64,000 bases of DNA, taken from Rhodococcoides kyotonense (GTDB lineage Bacteria > Actinomycetota > Actinomycetes > Mycobacteriales > Mycobacteriaceae). The DNA is taken from NCBI RefSeq assembly GCF_900188125.1, contig NZ_FZOW01000020.1, positions 22,309-86,308 of the forward strand, given 5' to 3'. Position numbers and translations under genes: made by a program. The notes below the pieces were generated by a model. It did not search any database, was not told the DNA's origin, and saw only the letters and a program-made list of their open reading frames with translations. This document shows positions 8,525 to 16,744 of this stretch, piece by piece (positions within the stretch are counted from its first letter, which is position 1; each line of letters starts with the position of its first letter).

Positions 8525-9095
8525 ACATTTCACCCGCCTTCACGACTTCGTTCTTCAACTTCGCGATGGCTCGGTGTTGAGCCACGCGGATGGCACCTGC
8601 AGTACTACCGACCGCCGCTGCTGTTTCCTCCGCCGACAATCCGACGATGAGGCGGAGCACGAGAATTTCTCGATGCTTCGCCGGGAGGGTGTCCAGCAGT
8701 GCGGTCATCTGTCTACTCGACTCGGACTCCAGAGCGCGCTGCTCGGGTCCGTGTTCCGTGGACACGACATCTGGTACTTCGGCAGCCGGGTCCGATTTGT
8801 TACGTGACGCGCTTCGATGCGCATCCGCGACCTTGTGTGCTGCAATTCCGTATACGAAGGCCATGAACGGTCGGCCTTGATCCTGATAGCGCGGCAGGGC
8901 GGTCATGACTGCCAAGCAGACCTCCTGCGCGACGTCGTCCGCCGAGAGCTGACCACGCTCGGCGGACCCCACGCGTGCACGGCAGTACCGCACGACGAGT
9001 GGACGGATGATTTCCAGTACCCGGGAGAGTGCGGCACGTTCGCCCTGCGCTGCTGCAGCGACGAAGGAGTCCAACTCCTCACCCGTGTTGTTCAT
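8517..9095 (-). CDS. sigD: RNA polymerase sigma factor SigD (ECF family)
   Basis: A 192-residue ECF sigma factor. Region 2 includes SADDVAQEVCLAVMTALPRYQDQGRPFMAFVYGIAAHKVADAHR, containing the -10 recognition and core-binding helices. Region 4 is LPAKHREILVLRLIVGLSAEETAAAVG with its helix-turn-helix. The start is ATG at 9095. It is followed by, and overlaps, rsdA, the usual sigma/anti-sigma pairing. In mycobacteria SigD acts in stationary phase and starvation and controls ribosomal and chaperone-type genes; the regulon here is not visible from the sequence. Confidence 0.95.
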   Translation of the reverse strand: MNNTGEELDSFVAAAAQGERAALSRVLEIIRPLVVRYCRARVGSAERGQLSADDVAQEVCLAVMTALPRYQDQGRPFMAFVYGIAAHKVADAHRSASRNKSDPAAEVPDVVSTEHGPEQRALESESSRQMTALLDTLPAKHREILVLRLIVGLSAEETAAAVGSTAGAIRVAQHRAIAKLKNEVVKAGEMYG

Positions 9096-9183
9096 CGCTC
9101 AAGGAATCCCCGCGTTACAGTGACGCCGCCGGACATCGACAGGCGCTTCCACCTGCAGGTGGAACCTAGTAAGGATAGCGACC

Positions 9184-10065
9184 TCACCGGTCCCCGATCG
9201 AACCACTCGGTCCGCCATCTCGAGAACCAGCGAGGATGCCCCCTCGACGGCCGAGTACGGCCTCGCATTCGGCGACGATCGCTCGCGCCGGTGTTACCGC
9301 GCCGAGACCGTCCAGAAGCATCGCCGACGCCCAGCGCAACGGAACGAGTCCATGCTCGGAACAGGCCCCGAGCACCGCTTCGGCGCCTGCGGTCGCCGAT
9401 GCGAGGTCCCCTACCGAGCTGTAGGCGGCGGCCACTATGAGGTCCGTCTTCACCCTGTGACGTAACGAATCGATATCGCCGGCAACCTCGCGCGCGTCGA
9501 GTGCACGACGCACCGCAGTGGCACCGTCGCCCGACATCATCGCGAGCTCGGCGGACACCCACTGCAGCCTCAATCGTGGACGCCAGAGCTCGGAGTCGCC
9601 GTCGCACTCGGCGAGGACACGCGCGCACCGCGTCAACAAGGTGGCCGCGCGCCCGAAGCCGCCGGACCCGAGCGCGTCCGCGGCAAGTCCGGTCAACGCG
9701 TCGCATCGAGCCTCCACGACGAGATGCGACGACGCATCGCGCGTGAGCCCGATCGTCGCAACGGCCGCGCCGTCGTACCGGGCCGCCTCGCCATGTCGAC
9801 CGATCTGACGCAGCCACGACGCCCGGGTGGACAAGGCGAGCGACGCGAGTGCGTCGTCGAGCGCCGTGAGATGTTCGAGAGCGTCGAGTTCGGCGATGCC
9901 GAGGCTGTACCGTCCCTGTCCGCCGAGAACGACGGCCCGATCCCATCGCTGCGCGGCCGTGCGTGCAGAGGGCAACGGCCAGATGCCTGGGGCTCCACCC
10001 CATGCGGCCTCGTGTAGCGCGGACGGACCGCCACCGGTCCTTCGATCCGCTTCACGAACGAGCAC
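9184..10065 (-). CDS. Helical-repeat protein, Rv3415c-like
   Basis: A 293-residue, alanine-rich, all-helical protein starting at GTG 10065. Repeated helix pairs such as RWDRAVVLGGQGRYSLGIAEL and AELAMMSGDGATAVRRALDAREVAG resemble TPR units, suggesting a protein-binding scaffold. No membrane segment or catalytic motif is visible. The position between sigD and whiB3 matches Rv3415c in M. tuberculosis, a conserved hypothetical of similar length. It has its own minus-strand orientation 88 bases upstream of sigD and could be co-transcribed with it, which would make it a candidate modulator of the SigD/RsdA module. That last point is inference. Confidence 0.8.
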   Translation of the reverse strand: MLVREADRRTGGGPSALHEAAWGGAPGIWPLPSARTAAQRWDRAVVLGGQGRYSLGIAELDALEHLTALDDALASLALSTRASWLRQIGRHGEAARYDGAAVATIGLTRDASSHLVVEARCDALTGLAADALGSGGFGRAATLLTRCARVLAECDGDSELWRPRLRLQWVSAELAMMSGDGATAVRRALDAREVAGDIDSLRHRVKTDLIVAAAYSSVGDLASATAGAEAVLGACSEHGLVPLRWASAMLLDGLGAVTPARAIVAECEAVLGRRGGILAGSRDGGPSGSIGDR

Positions 10066-10784
10066 GACGCCACAGTACTGGTCGGCTGATCGTTGTCGCC
10101 GTCGCCGACCGAATTCGCGCCCGGGTTCGGTCGAACACCCGCTTGTCGACGTCGATTCGGCTATTTCACGTTTTGTTTCACGGAATTAACAAAATCTCTC
10201 GGTAACGAGTGAGTGAGGTTTTTCTGACGTTCATGTAGCCGACAGGTTAATCGCAGTCGTCGCGGCGCACGCGCTCCGCCGAACTGCGAACGGGCACGTG
10301 CGGTGATGCAGAGAATGCCGAGTGTCTTTCGAGATCGACCACTCGATGGCCGTCGATACGACCACGACGTGTCACCGATGTCGACTTCACGTCGGTGAGC
10401 AGCAGAAACATTCGAACAGCCGACACTCGTCGACCGACGGTCGGTCGAGCACAGGAGATATCGACCGATTCCACGCGCACTCATGCTCTCGCGAGTCCGG
10501 CGGTTTTTCAACACGAAACGCACGCACGGAAATGTTCCGAAGTAAATGTCGGGCGAGTTAAATTCTCGCGTTCGCCTATGCAAATGACCACGATGATCAA
10601 GCATTGACGCGATTTCATTGCCCAACATAACGTGGATCTCGTTCGAAGGAGCAGTGAGAACTCCTACGAATGTGCACCGTCGGTGCACATGTCAGCAGAA
10701 ATGGCCTGCGACTCATGAGGCGCCAGTGGTACCGAACATGCACCACTGCCCCGCACGAGGCGAGCACACACCCTAGGAGTTCCC
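10066..10784. other. Long non-coding region upstream of whiB3
   Basis: About 720 bases without a convincing gene, lower in GC than the neighbours. It holds the divergent start regions of the Rv3415c-like gene and whiB3. Visible structure: a TTTCACG direct repeat at 10164-10170 and 10176-10182, a 19-base palindrome at 10430-10448 and a 21-base palindrome at 10670-10690. Open frames here lack RBS support and protein-like composition. It is probably a multi-input regulatory region and/or a long 5' untranslated leader. Confidence 0.6.
10670..10690. promoter_or_regulatory. Perfect 21-bp palindrome upstream of whiB3
   Basis: ATGTGCACCG and CGGTGCACAT are exact reverse complements around a single T. 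The site lies 95 bases before the whiB3 start. Odd-length symmetry of this size is typical of an operator for a dimeric regulator. A related half-site, ATGCACC, occurs near 10738. Confidence 0.5.
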
Positions 10785-11078
10785 ATGCCACAGCCGAATC
10801 ACCTCCCTGGGCCCAATGCCGACATCTGGGATTGGCAGATGCACGGCTTGTGCCGTGGAGTCGACTCGTCGATGTTCTTCCATCCGGACGGAGAACGCGG
10901 ACGCGCCCGCGCTCAGCGCGAGATGCGCGCCAAGGAAATGTGCCGCAGCTGCCCCGTGCTCGCTCAGTGCCGAGCGCACGCCCTCAGCGTCGCCGAACCC
11001 TATGGAATCTGGGGCGGGATGTCCGAGACCGAGCGTGAGATGCACGCACGCCATGCCCGCCGTCGCATAGCGGTGTAG
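10785..11078 (+). CDS. whiB3: WhiB3-type iron-sulfur redox regulator
   Basis: A 97-residue Wbl protein. Four cysteines (C23, C53, C56, C62) form the 4Fe-4S ligand set with the C-R-S-C motif, followed by the family tryptophan/glycine turn GIWGG and a basic C-terminus (HARHARRRIAV) for DNA contact. The N-terminus (MPQPNHLPGPNADIWDWQ) and the sigD/groEL neighbourhood match M. tuberculosis WhiB3 (Rv3416), which senses redox state and binds the housekeeping sigma factor. ATG 10785 is preceded by AGGAG at 10775-10779. An unusually long upstream region carries two palindromes. Confidence 0.93.
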   Translation: MPQPNHLPGPNADIWDWQMHGLCRGVDSSMFFHPDGERGRARAQREMRAKEMCRSCPVLAQCRAHALSVAEPYGIWGGMSETEREMHARHARRRIAV

Positions 11079-11100
11079 ATCCACGGACGAACAATCGCAG

Positions 11101-11130
11101 CGGCCCCCTTCCTCACCCGGAAGGGGGCCG
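11101..11130 (+). terminator. Terminator after whiB3
   Basis: A 12-base GC-rich stem (CGGCCCCCTTCC and its complement) with a six-base loop starts 23 bases after the whiB3 stop. A nearly identical stem core recurs at 13638-13672 after ahpF. Confidence 0.75.
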
Positions 11131-11228
11131 TTGTCGTGTGCGCCACAACTCGATGCTGGGTCGACCTCTATGGAGTCGCTCACACTCCGAGCTTGTTTTG
11201 ACTCGTTCCAGAAACAGTTCCAGCGGTT

Positions 11229-11294
11229 ATAGCCGAGTGCTATCGATCTCGGAGAGGTTATCGATTGGTGCGATCAATCCGTGATCGTTAGGGT
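11229..11294 (+). promoter_or_regulatory. ahpC promoter with two OxyR/LysR-like dyads
   Basis: ATAG-N7-CTAT at 11229-11243 fits the half-site core of the OxyR consensus. ATCG-N7-CGAT follows at 11260-11274, with centres 31 bp (three helical turns) apart. A possible promoter, TTGGTG (11265-11270), 18 bp, TAGGGT (11289-11294), has its -35 inside the second dyad, a layout expected for an activator contacting RNA polymerase. No oxyR gene lies in the window. Confidence 0.5.
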
Positions 11295-11337
11295 CGAAAA
11301 CCGACACACCAACAACCGAGAACGAATGAGGCTGTAC

Positions 11338-11901
11338 ATGTCGCTCATCAACAAGAAGATCAAGCCCTTCACCGCGGAGGCCTTCAAAGACGGTGCCTTC
11401 GTTACCGTTTCGGACGAGGACATCAAGGGGAAGTGGGCAGTCTTCTACTTCTACCCGGCCGACTTCACGTTCGTCTGCCCCACCGAGCTCGGCGACCTGG
11501 CCGACCACTACGAAGAGCTGCAGCGACTGGGCGTCGAGGTGTTCTCCGTCTCGACCGACACCCACTTCACGCACAAGGCGTGGCACGCATCGTCCGAGAC
11601 CATCGGCAAGATCCAGTACACGATGATCGGCGACCCGACCCTCAAGATCAGTACGGATTTCGAGGTTCTGCGCGAAGAGCAGGGACTGGCCGATCGCGGC
11701 ACGTTCCTCGTCGACCCGGACGGCGTCGTCCAGTTCACCGAGGTCACGGCAGAAGGCATCGGCCGCAACGCATCCGAGCTGCTCCGCAAGGTCAAGGCCG
11801 CCCAGTACGTTCGGACCCACCCGGGCGAGGTCTGCCCCGCGAAGTGGGAAGAGGGCGAAGACACCCTCGCGCCGTCGCTGGAGCTCGTCGGCAAGATCTG
11901 A
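11338..11901 (+). CDS. ahpC: Alkyl hydroperoxide reductase subunit C (peroxiredoxin)
   Basis: A 187-residue typical 2-Cys peroxiredoxin that reduces hydrogen peroxide and organic peroxides. The peroxidatic cysteine is C47 in FTFVCPTELGD and the resolving cysteine C166 in GEVCPAKW. I start at ATG 11338 (MSLINKKIKPF) because this gives the exact length and N-terminus of the enterobacterial AhpC; the frame is open further upstream. The sequence is of the E. coli AhpC type, not the AhpC/AhpD type typical of mycobacteria, and it is paired with ahpF 133 bases downstream. The upstream dyads suggest peroxide induction. Confidence 0.96.
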   Translation: MSLINKKIKPFTAEAFKDGAFVTVSDEDIKGKWAVFYFYPADFTFVCPTELGDLADHYEELQRLGVEVFSVSTDTHFTHKAWHASSETIGKIQYTMIGDPTLKISTDFEVLREEQGLADRGTFLVDPDGVVQFTEVTAEGIGRNASELLRKVKAAQYVRTHPGEVCPAKWEEGEDTLAPSLELVGKI

Positions 11902-12034
11902 TTTTCTCGGGGATCGACGCGACGGCACGGGACATTTCGTCCCGTGCCGTCCGCGTCTCCCCTGTCGATCCCTCGGCTCGAGCTGAGAAGTTCGCCGACT
12001 CCATGACCGCCCTTCAATTCCAGGAGTAACCCTC

Positions 12035-13621
12035 GTGCTCGAAGCCGCCCTCGCCAACCAGCTGAAGTCCTTGCTCGAGAACGTGACTCAGCCGATCGAG
12101 CTGATCTCGTCGCTCGACGACCGCCCGAAGTCCACCGAACTCGGCGAACTGCTCGACCAGATCGCAAGCCTGTCCGACTCTGTCACCCACTCGCGTACCG
12201 GCGACGACCCACGCCGTCCGTCCTTCGCAATCCGTCGCGTCGGCACCGACATCGAGGTCCAGTTCGCCGGCATCCCCCTCGGCCACGAGTTCACCTCACT
12301 GGTGCTCGCGCTGCTTCAGGTCGGCGGGCACCCGTCGAAGGAAGACGCCGCTCTGCTCGCCCAGGTGCGAGATCTGGAGGGCGACTTCTACTTCGAGACC
12401 TACTTCTCGCTGTCCTGCCAGAACTGCCCCGACGTGGTGCAGGCGCTGAACGTGATGTCCGTCCTCAACGCCAACGTCAAGCACATCGCGATCGACGGTG
12501 CACTGTTCCAGGACGAGGTCGACGACCGTGGCGTCATGGCCGTGCCGTCCGTGTTCCTCAACGGCGAGCCGTTCGGATCCGGCCGCATGACGCTCGAACA
12601 GATCGTCGGCAAGCTCGATACCGGCTCCGCTCAGCGCACCGCCGCCGCGATCGCCGAGAAGGATCCCTTCGACGTGCTCGTCGTAGGCGGCGGCCCTGCA
12701 GGCGCGACCGCGGCACTCTACGCAGCCCGCAAGGGAATTCGTACCGGAGTGGTCGCCGAACGCTTCGGCGGACAGGTACTCGACACGATGGGGATCGAGA
12801 ACTTCGCGTCGGTCGCATACACCGAGGGCCCGAAGTTCGCCGCCGAGTTGGAGAACCACGTCCGTCAATACGACGTCGACATCATGAACGTCCAGAACGC
12901 CGTCAAACTCACCCCGGCGCCCACCGAACAGGGCCTCGTCGAGATCGAGCTCGAGAGCGGCGCACGTCTGCTGTCTCGCAGCGTCATCCTGTCCACCGGT
13001 GCACGCTGGCGGTCGATGAACGTTCCCGGTGAGACCGAGTACCGCAACAAGGGCGTCACCTACTGCCCGCACTGCGACGGTCCGCTCTTCAAGGGCAAGC
13101 GCGTCGCAGTCATCGGTGGCGGCAACTCCGGCGTCGAGGCCGCGATCGACCTCGCCGGCATCGTCTCGCACGTGACGCTCGTCGAGTTCGACTCCGCACT
13201 ACGCGCCGACGACGTGCTGCAGCGCAAACTCCGCAGCCTGCCGAACGTCGACATCCTCCTGAGCACGCTGAGCACGGAGGTCCTCGGCGACGGCTCCAAG
13301 GTCACCGGGCTGTCCTACACCGACCGTACGACCGATGCGTCGCACAGCATCGAACTGGACGGCGTGTTCGTTCAGATCGGATTGCTGCCGAACACCGAAT
13401 TCCTGTCCGGCACGGTCGATCTCACGGCGCGCGGCGAGATCGTCGTCGACGACCACGCTCGGACTTCGGTGCCAGGCGTCTTCGCGGCAGGCGACTGCAC
13501 CACTGCGCCGTACAAGCAGATCATCGTCGCCGCCGGATCCGGAGCCACCGCGGCACTCGGCGCATTCGATCACCTGATCCGCACCAGCACGCCGGCCGAG
13601 GAAGCCGTCACGGTCGGCTAG
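12035..13621 (+). CDS. ahpF: Alkyl hydroperoxide reductase subunit F
   Basis: A 528-residue FAD- and NAD(P)H-dependent disulfide reductase that recycles oxidised AhpC. The N-terminal double-thioredoxin domain has the redox pair C128-Q-N-C131. The flavoprotein half has GGGPAGATAALYAARKG near 217 and the second redox pair C344-P-H-C347, with the NAD(P)H motif GGGNSGVEAA after it and the FAD-closing GVFAAGDCTTAPYKQ near the C-terminus. GTG 12035 has a well-placed AGGAG. It forms an operon with ahpC and converges with groEL across a perfect hairpin. Confidence 0.96.
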   Translation: MLEAALANQLKSLLENVTQPIELISSLDDRPKSTELGELLDQIASLSDSVTHSRTGDDPRRPSFAIRRVGTDIEVQFAGIPLGHEFTSLVLALLQVGGHPSKEDAALLAQVRDLEGDFYFETYFSLSCQNCPDVVQALNVMSVLNANVKHIAIDGALFQDEVDDRGVMAVPSVFLNGEPFGSGRMTLEQIVGKLDTGSAQRTAAAIAEKDPFDVLVVGGGPAGATAALYAARKGIRTGVVAERFGGQVLDTMGIENFASVAYTEGPKFAAELENHVRQYDVDIMNVQNAVKLTPAPTEQGLVEIELESGARLLSRSVILSTGARWRSMNVPGETEYRNKGVTYCPHCDGPLFKGKRVAVIGGGNSGVEAAIDLAGIVSHVTLVEFDSALRADDVLQRKLRSLPNVDILLSTLSTEVLGDGSKVTGLSYTDRTTDASHSIELDGVFVQIGLLPNTEFLSGTVDLTARGEIVVDDHARTSVPGVFAAGDCTTAPYKQIIVAAGSGATAALGAFDHLIRTSTPAEEAVTVG

Positions 13622-13637
13622 GTCCGGACGAACGACA

Positions 13638-13672
13638 GAACGGCCCCCTTCCGAACCGGAAGGGGGCCGTTC
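13638..13672. terminator. Terminator between ahpF and groEL
   Basis: A perfect 15-base inverted repeat with the five-base loop GAACC lies between convergent stop codons, so it may serve both directions. The core matches the whiB3 terminator. Confidence 0.8.
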
Positions 13673-13691
13673 TTCGCGTTACTGCGTGCGA

Positions 13692-15305
13692 TCAGTGGCT
13701 GTGACCGTGGCCTGCAGCCGGCTCTTCTGCGTCGACCGGCTTCTCGACGACGGCACTCTCCGTCGTCAGGATCATCCGTGCGACCGAGGCAGCGTTGACG
13801 ACAGCGGAACGCGTCACCTTGACCGGATCGACGACACCGTCGGCGAGCAGGTCACCGTAGGTGAGCGTCGCAGCGTTGAAGCCGTGTCCTGCACCGAGTT
13901 CGGCGACCTTGCTGACGACGACAGATCCGTCGATGCCTGCGTTGGTGGCGATCCAGAACAGCGGCGCGTTGAGCGCGTCACGCACGACGGCCACACCGGT
14001 GGCCTCGTCGCCCGACAGTCCGAGGTTGTCGACGAGCGACAGTGCAGCCTGCGTCAGCGCGGAGCCGCCGCCGGGGACGATGCCCTCTTCGACTGCTGCC
14101 TTGGCTGCGCTCACTGCGTCCTCGACGCGGAACTTGCGTTCCTTGAGCTCGGTCTCGGTTGCGGCGCCGACCTTGATGACGGCCACGCCGCCGGACAGCT
14201 TCGCGAGGCGCTCTTCGAGCTTCTCACGGTCCCACTCGGAGTCGGTGGCCTCGATCTCGCGACGCAACTGGCCGACGCGAGCGTCGATGTCGTCCTGCGT
14301 GCCTGCACCGTCGACGATGGTGGTCTCGTCCTTGGTGACGACGACGCGGCGTGCCTTGCCGAGGAGCTCGAGACCGGCTTCCTTGAGGCTGAGGCCGACG
14401 TCGGCGGTGATGACAGTGCCTGCGGTGACGACGGCGAGGTCGTCGAGGAACGCCTTGCGACGGTCACCGAAGAACGGCGCCTTCACTGCGACGGCCTTGA
14501 TGGTCTTGCGGATCGAGTTCACGACCAGCGTCGACAGAACTTCGCCTTCGGTGTCCTCGGCGATGATCAGCAACGGCTTGCCGCTCTCGGCGACCTTCTC
14601 GAGCAGCGGAAGGAAGTCGGGAAGCGACGTGATCTTCTCGCGGTACAGAAGCACGAAGGCGTCTTCGAGGACAGCCTGCTGAGCGTCGATGTCGGTGACG
14701 AAGTACGGCGACAGGTAACCCTTGTCGAACTGCACTCCCTCGGTGACGGACAGCTCGGTGTCGAGAGTCGAGGACTCCTCTACCGTGACGACACCGTCGG
14801 CGCCGACGCGGGTGAGTGCCTCGCCGACGAGCTCGCCGATCTCGGGATCACGCGAGGACACGGTCGCGACCTGTGCGATGGCTTCCTTGCCGTTCACAGG
14901 GGTCGACGCCGCGAGCAGAGCCTCGGCAACCTTGTCCGCTGCCTGGGCGATGCCGGCTCCGAGTGCGATCGGGTTCGCACCGGCGGCGATGTTCTTGAGG
15001 CCGCCGCGTACCAGTGCCTGAGCGAGGACGGTAGCGGTCGTCGTTCCGTCACCGGCGACGTCGTTCGTCTTGGTGGCAACGCTCTTGACGAGCTGTGCAC
15101 CGAGGTTCTCGAACGGGTCTTCCAACTCGATCTCGCGAGCGATGGAGACACCGTCGTTGGTGACCGTCGGGCCACCGAAGGCCTTGGCCAGCACGACGTG
15201 GCGACCACGCGGGCCGAGCGTGACCTTGACTGCGTCGGCGAGCTTGTCGACGCCGCGCTCGAGAGCGCGACGTGCGTTCTCGTTGAATTCGATTTGCTTG
15301 GACAT
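13692..15305 (-). CDS. groEL: Chaperonin GroEL, His-tailed GroEL1 type
   Basis: A 537-residue 60-kDa chaperonin subunit. Conserved family stretches include VTLGPRGRHVVLAKAFG, VAGDGTTTATVLAQA and GIVPGGGSAL. The C-terminus is AAGHGHSH, a histidine-containing tail like that of mycobacterial GroEL1, in place of the Gly-Gly-Met repeat of GroEL2-type proteins. It lies 95 bases downstream of groES, in one operon controlled by the CIRCE element at 15831-15857. The gene is the one next to groES, as in mycobacteria, where the second, main GroEL is encoded elsewhere; whether that holds here cannot be seen. Confidence 0.96.
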   Translation of the reverse strand: MSKQIEFNENARRALERGVDKLADAVKVTLGPRGRHVVLAKAFGGPTVTNDGVSIAREIELEDPFENLGAQLVKSVATKTNDVAGDGTTTATVLAQALVRGGLKNIAAGANPIALGAGIAQAADKVAEALLAASTPVNGKEAIAQVATVSSRDPEIGELVGEALTRVGADGVVTVEESSTLDTELSVTEGVQFDKGYLSPYFVTDIDAQQAVLEDAFVLLYREKITSLPDFLPLLEKVAESGKPLLIIAEDTEGEVLSTLVVNSIRKTIKAVAVKAPFFGDRRKAFLDDLAVVTAGTVITADVGLSLKEAGLELLGKARRVVVTKDETTIVDGAGTQDDIDARVGQLRREIEATDSEWDREKLEERLAKLSGGVAVIKVGAATETELKERKFRVEDAVSAAKAAVEEGIVPGGGSALTQAALSLVDNLGLSGDEATGVAVVRDALNAPLFWIATNAGIDGSVVVSKVAELGAGHGFNAATLTYGDLLADGVVDPVKVTRSAVVNAASVARMILTTESAVVEKPVDAEEPAAGHGHSH

Positions 15306-15400
15306 CTTCTGGGGCTACTCCTTCGAGGAGAGAAAAGTACGTGAACGCAGTCCGCCCCGGGACCGAATGGTTTCGGGCTCCGGGGCGGAATGCAAACGGC

Positions 15401-15700
15401 TTACTTGGCGATGACAGCCAGCACGTCGCGTGCCGACAGGATCAGGTACTCCTCGCCGGCGTACTTGATCTCGGTGCCGCCGTACTTGCTGTAGATGACG
15501 GTGTCGCCTTCTTTGACGTCGACCGGGATGCGGTTGCCCTTCTCGGTGACACGGCCTTCGCCCACGGCGACGACGGTGCCTTCCTGAGGCTTCTCCTTGG
15601 CTGTGTCGGGGATGACCAGACCAGAGGCGGTCGTCGTCTCGGCCTCGTTGGCCTGGACGAGGATCTTGTCCTCGAGCGGCTTGATTTTCACGCTCGCCAC
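15401..15700 (-). CDS. groES: Co-chaperonin GroES
   Basis: A 99-residue 10-kDa chaperonin lid subunit starting at GTG 15700. The mobile loop region (ANEAETTTASGLVIPDTAKEKPQ) that docks to GroEL is complete, as is the SKYGGTEIKYAGEEYLIL C-terminal beta region. It is the first gene of the groES-groEL operon; the promoter with overlapping CIRCE lies about 135 bases upstream. Confidence 0.97.
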   Translation of the reverse strand: MASVKIKPLEDKILVQANEAETTTASGLVIPDTAKEKPQEGTVVAVGEGRVTEKGNRIPVDVKEGDTVIYSKYGGTEIKYAGEEYLILSARDVLAVIAK

Positions 15701-15830
15701 GTTGAGCCCTCCATTGGGTACGGGGTACGCGTTCGGGGTCGGATCCCCGAACTGCTGTATCGGTCTTCTACATCTACTGCTCTGTGCTGGGTCCCGTCGT
15801 CGCGGGTGCCGGGACTTCGCTCAGCGCTGA

Positions 15831-15864
15831 CTAGCACTCTATACACGCGAGTGCCAGCACTCAA
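15831..15864 (-). promoter_or_regulatory. groES promoter with CIRCE (HrcA) element
   Basis: CTAGCACTC (15831-15839), nine bases, GAGTGCCAG (15849-15857) matches the CIRCE consensus. On the minus strand, TTGAGT (15859-15864), 17 bp and TAGAGT (15836-15841) form a vegetative promoter that the CIRCE overlaps, as expected for HrcA repression. A third half-site, GCACTC at 15857-15862, adds a second tighter dyad. Confidence 0.8.
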
Positions 15865-15974
15865 GGTCTAGGTTCGCCAGAATTGCAGTTGCCGCTACGC
15901 CGAGGGCGAAAACCGACAGGACTCGTGCACGAGCCGCGCCCGGCGATGATCTCCACGCGGCCCGACGACATGGG

Positions 15975-16514
15975 TCAGTGCGCTCGCCGCGCCTGTCCCC
16001 GCTTGACAGCGGCGACCAGCAACCTGCCACCCAACGCGATGATCAGCAGATTGCCGACCATCTGCACCGTGACAATCGCGCGTGCCAAGTCCGTCGATGC
16101 AGCGATATCCCCGAATCCGACCGTCGCGAAAACGGACAGCGTGAAATACAAACTCCCCATTCGCGACACGGGTTCGGTGAAATTCTGTGACGAAGCAGCG
16201 TAAACGAGGTAATAAACGGTGGAAAACCCGATCAGATATGCCGGAACCACAGCGGCAAGGGCTTCGACTGCCTGCACGGCCGGATAGTCCGCTCGAACCA
16301 CTTTCGTGACCTGCCACACGCACACCACTCCGACGACGACGAGCACCAGAACAAGCAGTGCGACCGTGGTCACGTCGCGAATGTCCTTCAACGGAACGAC
16401 GAAGTACAGCGCCGTCAGCGCCACCGCAGTGAGGATCGGCCGCCCGACTGCCCGGCGCAGCAATACACGACGCTGGCGGTCGGACAGCGCCGAATAAGGA
16501 TCGTGTTCGGCCAT
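15975..16514 (-). CDS. Potassium channel family protein
   Basis: A 179-residue membrane protein of the two-pore-helix ion channel type. The selectivity filter TVGFGD is at 131-136, preceded by a pore helix (SLYFTLSVFA) and flanked by hydrophobic helices at about 85-105 and 145-170. Two further helices lie at about 27-42 and 50-67, giving four membrane segments. There is no cytoplasmic RCK/TrkA-N domain or cyclic-nucleotide domain. The TVGFGD filter indicates potassium selectivity. It is divergent from the Hsp70-like gene and 117 bases past the groES upstream elements; no functional link is evident. Confidence 0.85.
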   Translation of the reverse strand: MAEHDPYSALSDRQRRVLLRRAVGRPILTAVALTALYFVVPLKDIRDVTTVALLVLVLVVVGVVCVWQVTKVVRADYPAVQAVEALAAVVPAYLIGFSTVYYLVYAASSQNFTEPVSRMGSLYFTLSVFATVGFGDIAASTDLARAIVTVQMVGNLLIIALGGRLLVAAVKRGQARRAH

Positions 16515-16744
16515 GGGGACACCTCGATGGTTCCGATGGAAACAGCGAACTTCCTTGTCATAGCGCTTTTCGAGTGCCGAGTTTCACATTCTCCGGAATT
16601 GTTCTGTAACGTTAAGATAACGAGGCGTGATAGTCCGTGTATCGACGCCGGACGAAAAGAGCCGGAGATCGAAGAACGCTATTCGCCTATCCGCACGGAA
16701 CGGTTCCAGCGGAGTTGGACCACGAACAGGGCAGGAGGTGCACG

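Noticed and set aside
10161..10688. Open frames in the whiB3 upstream region as genes
   Set aside because: No RBS, atypical composition for this genome, and palindromes inside; better read as regulatory DNA.
13686..15344. A 552-codon frame opposite groEL
   Set aside because: Mirror of groEL third-position GC; no plausible protein features.
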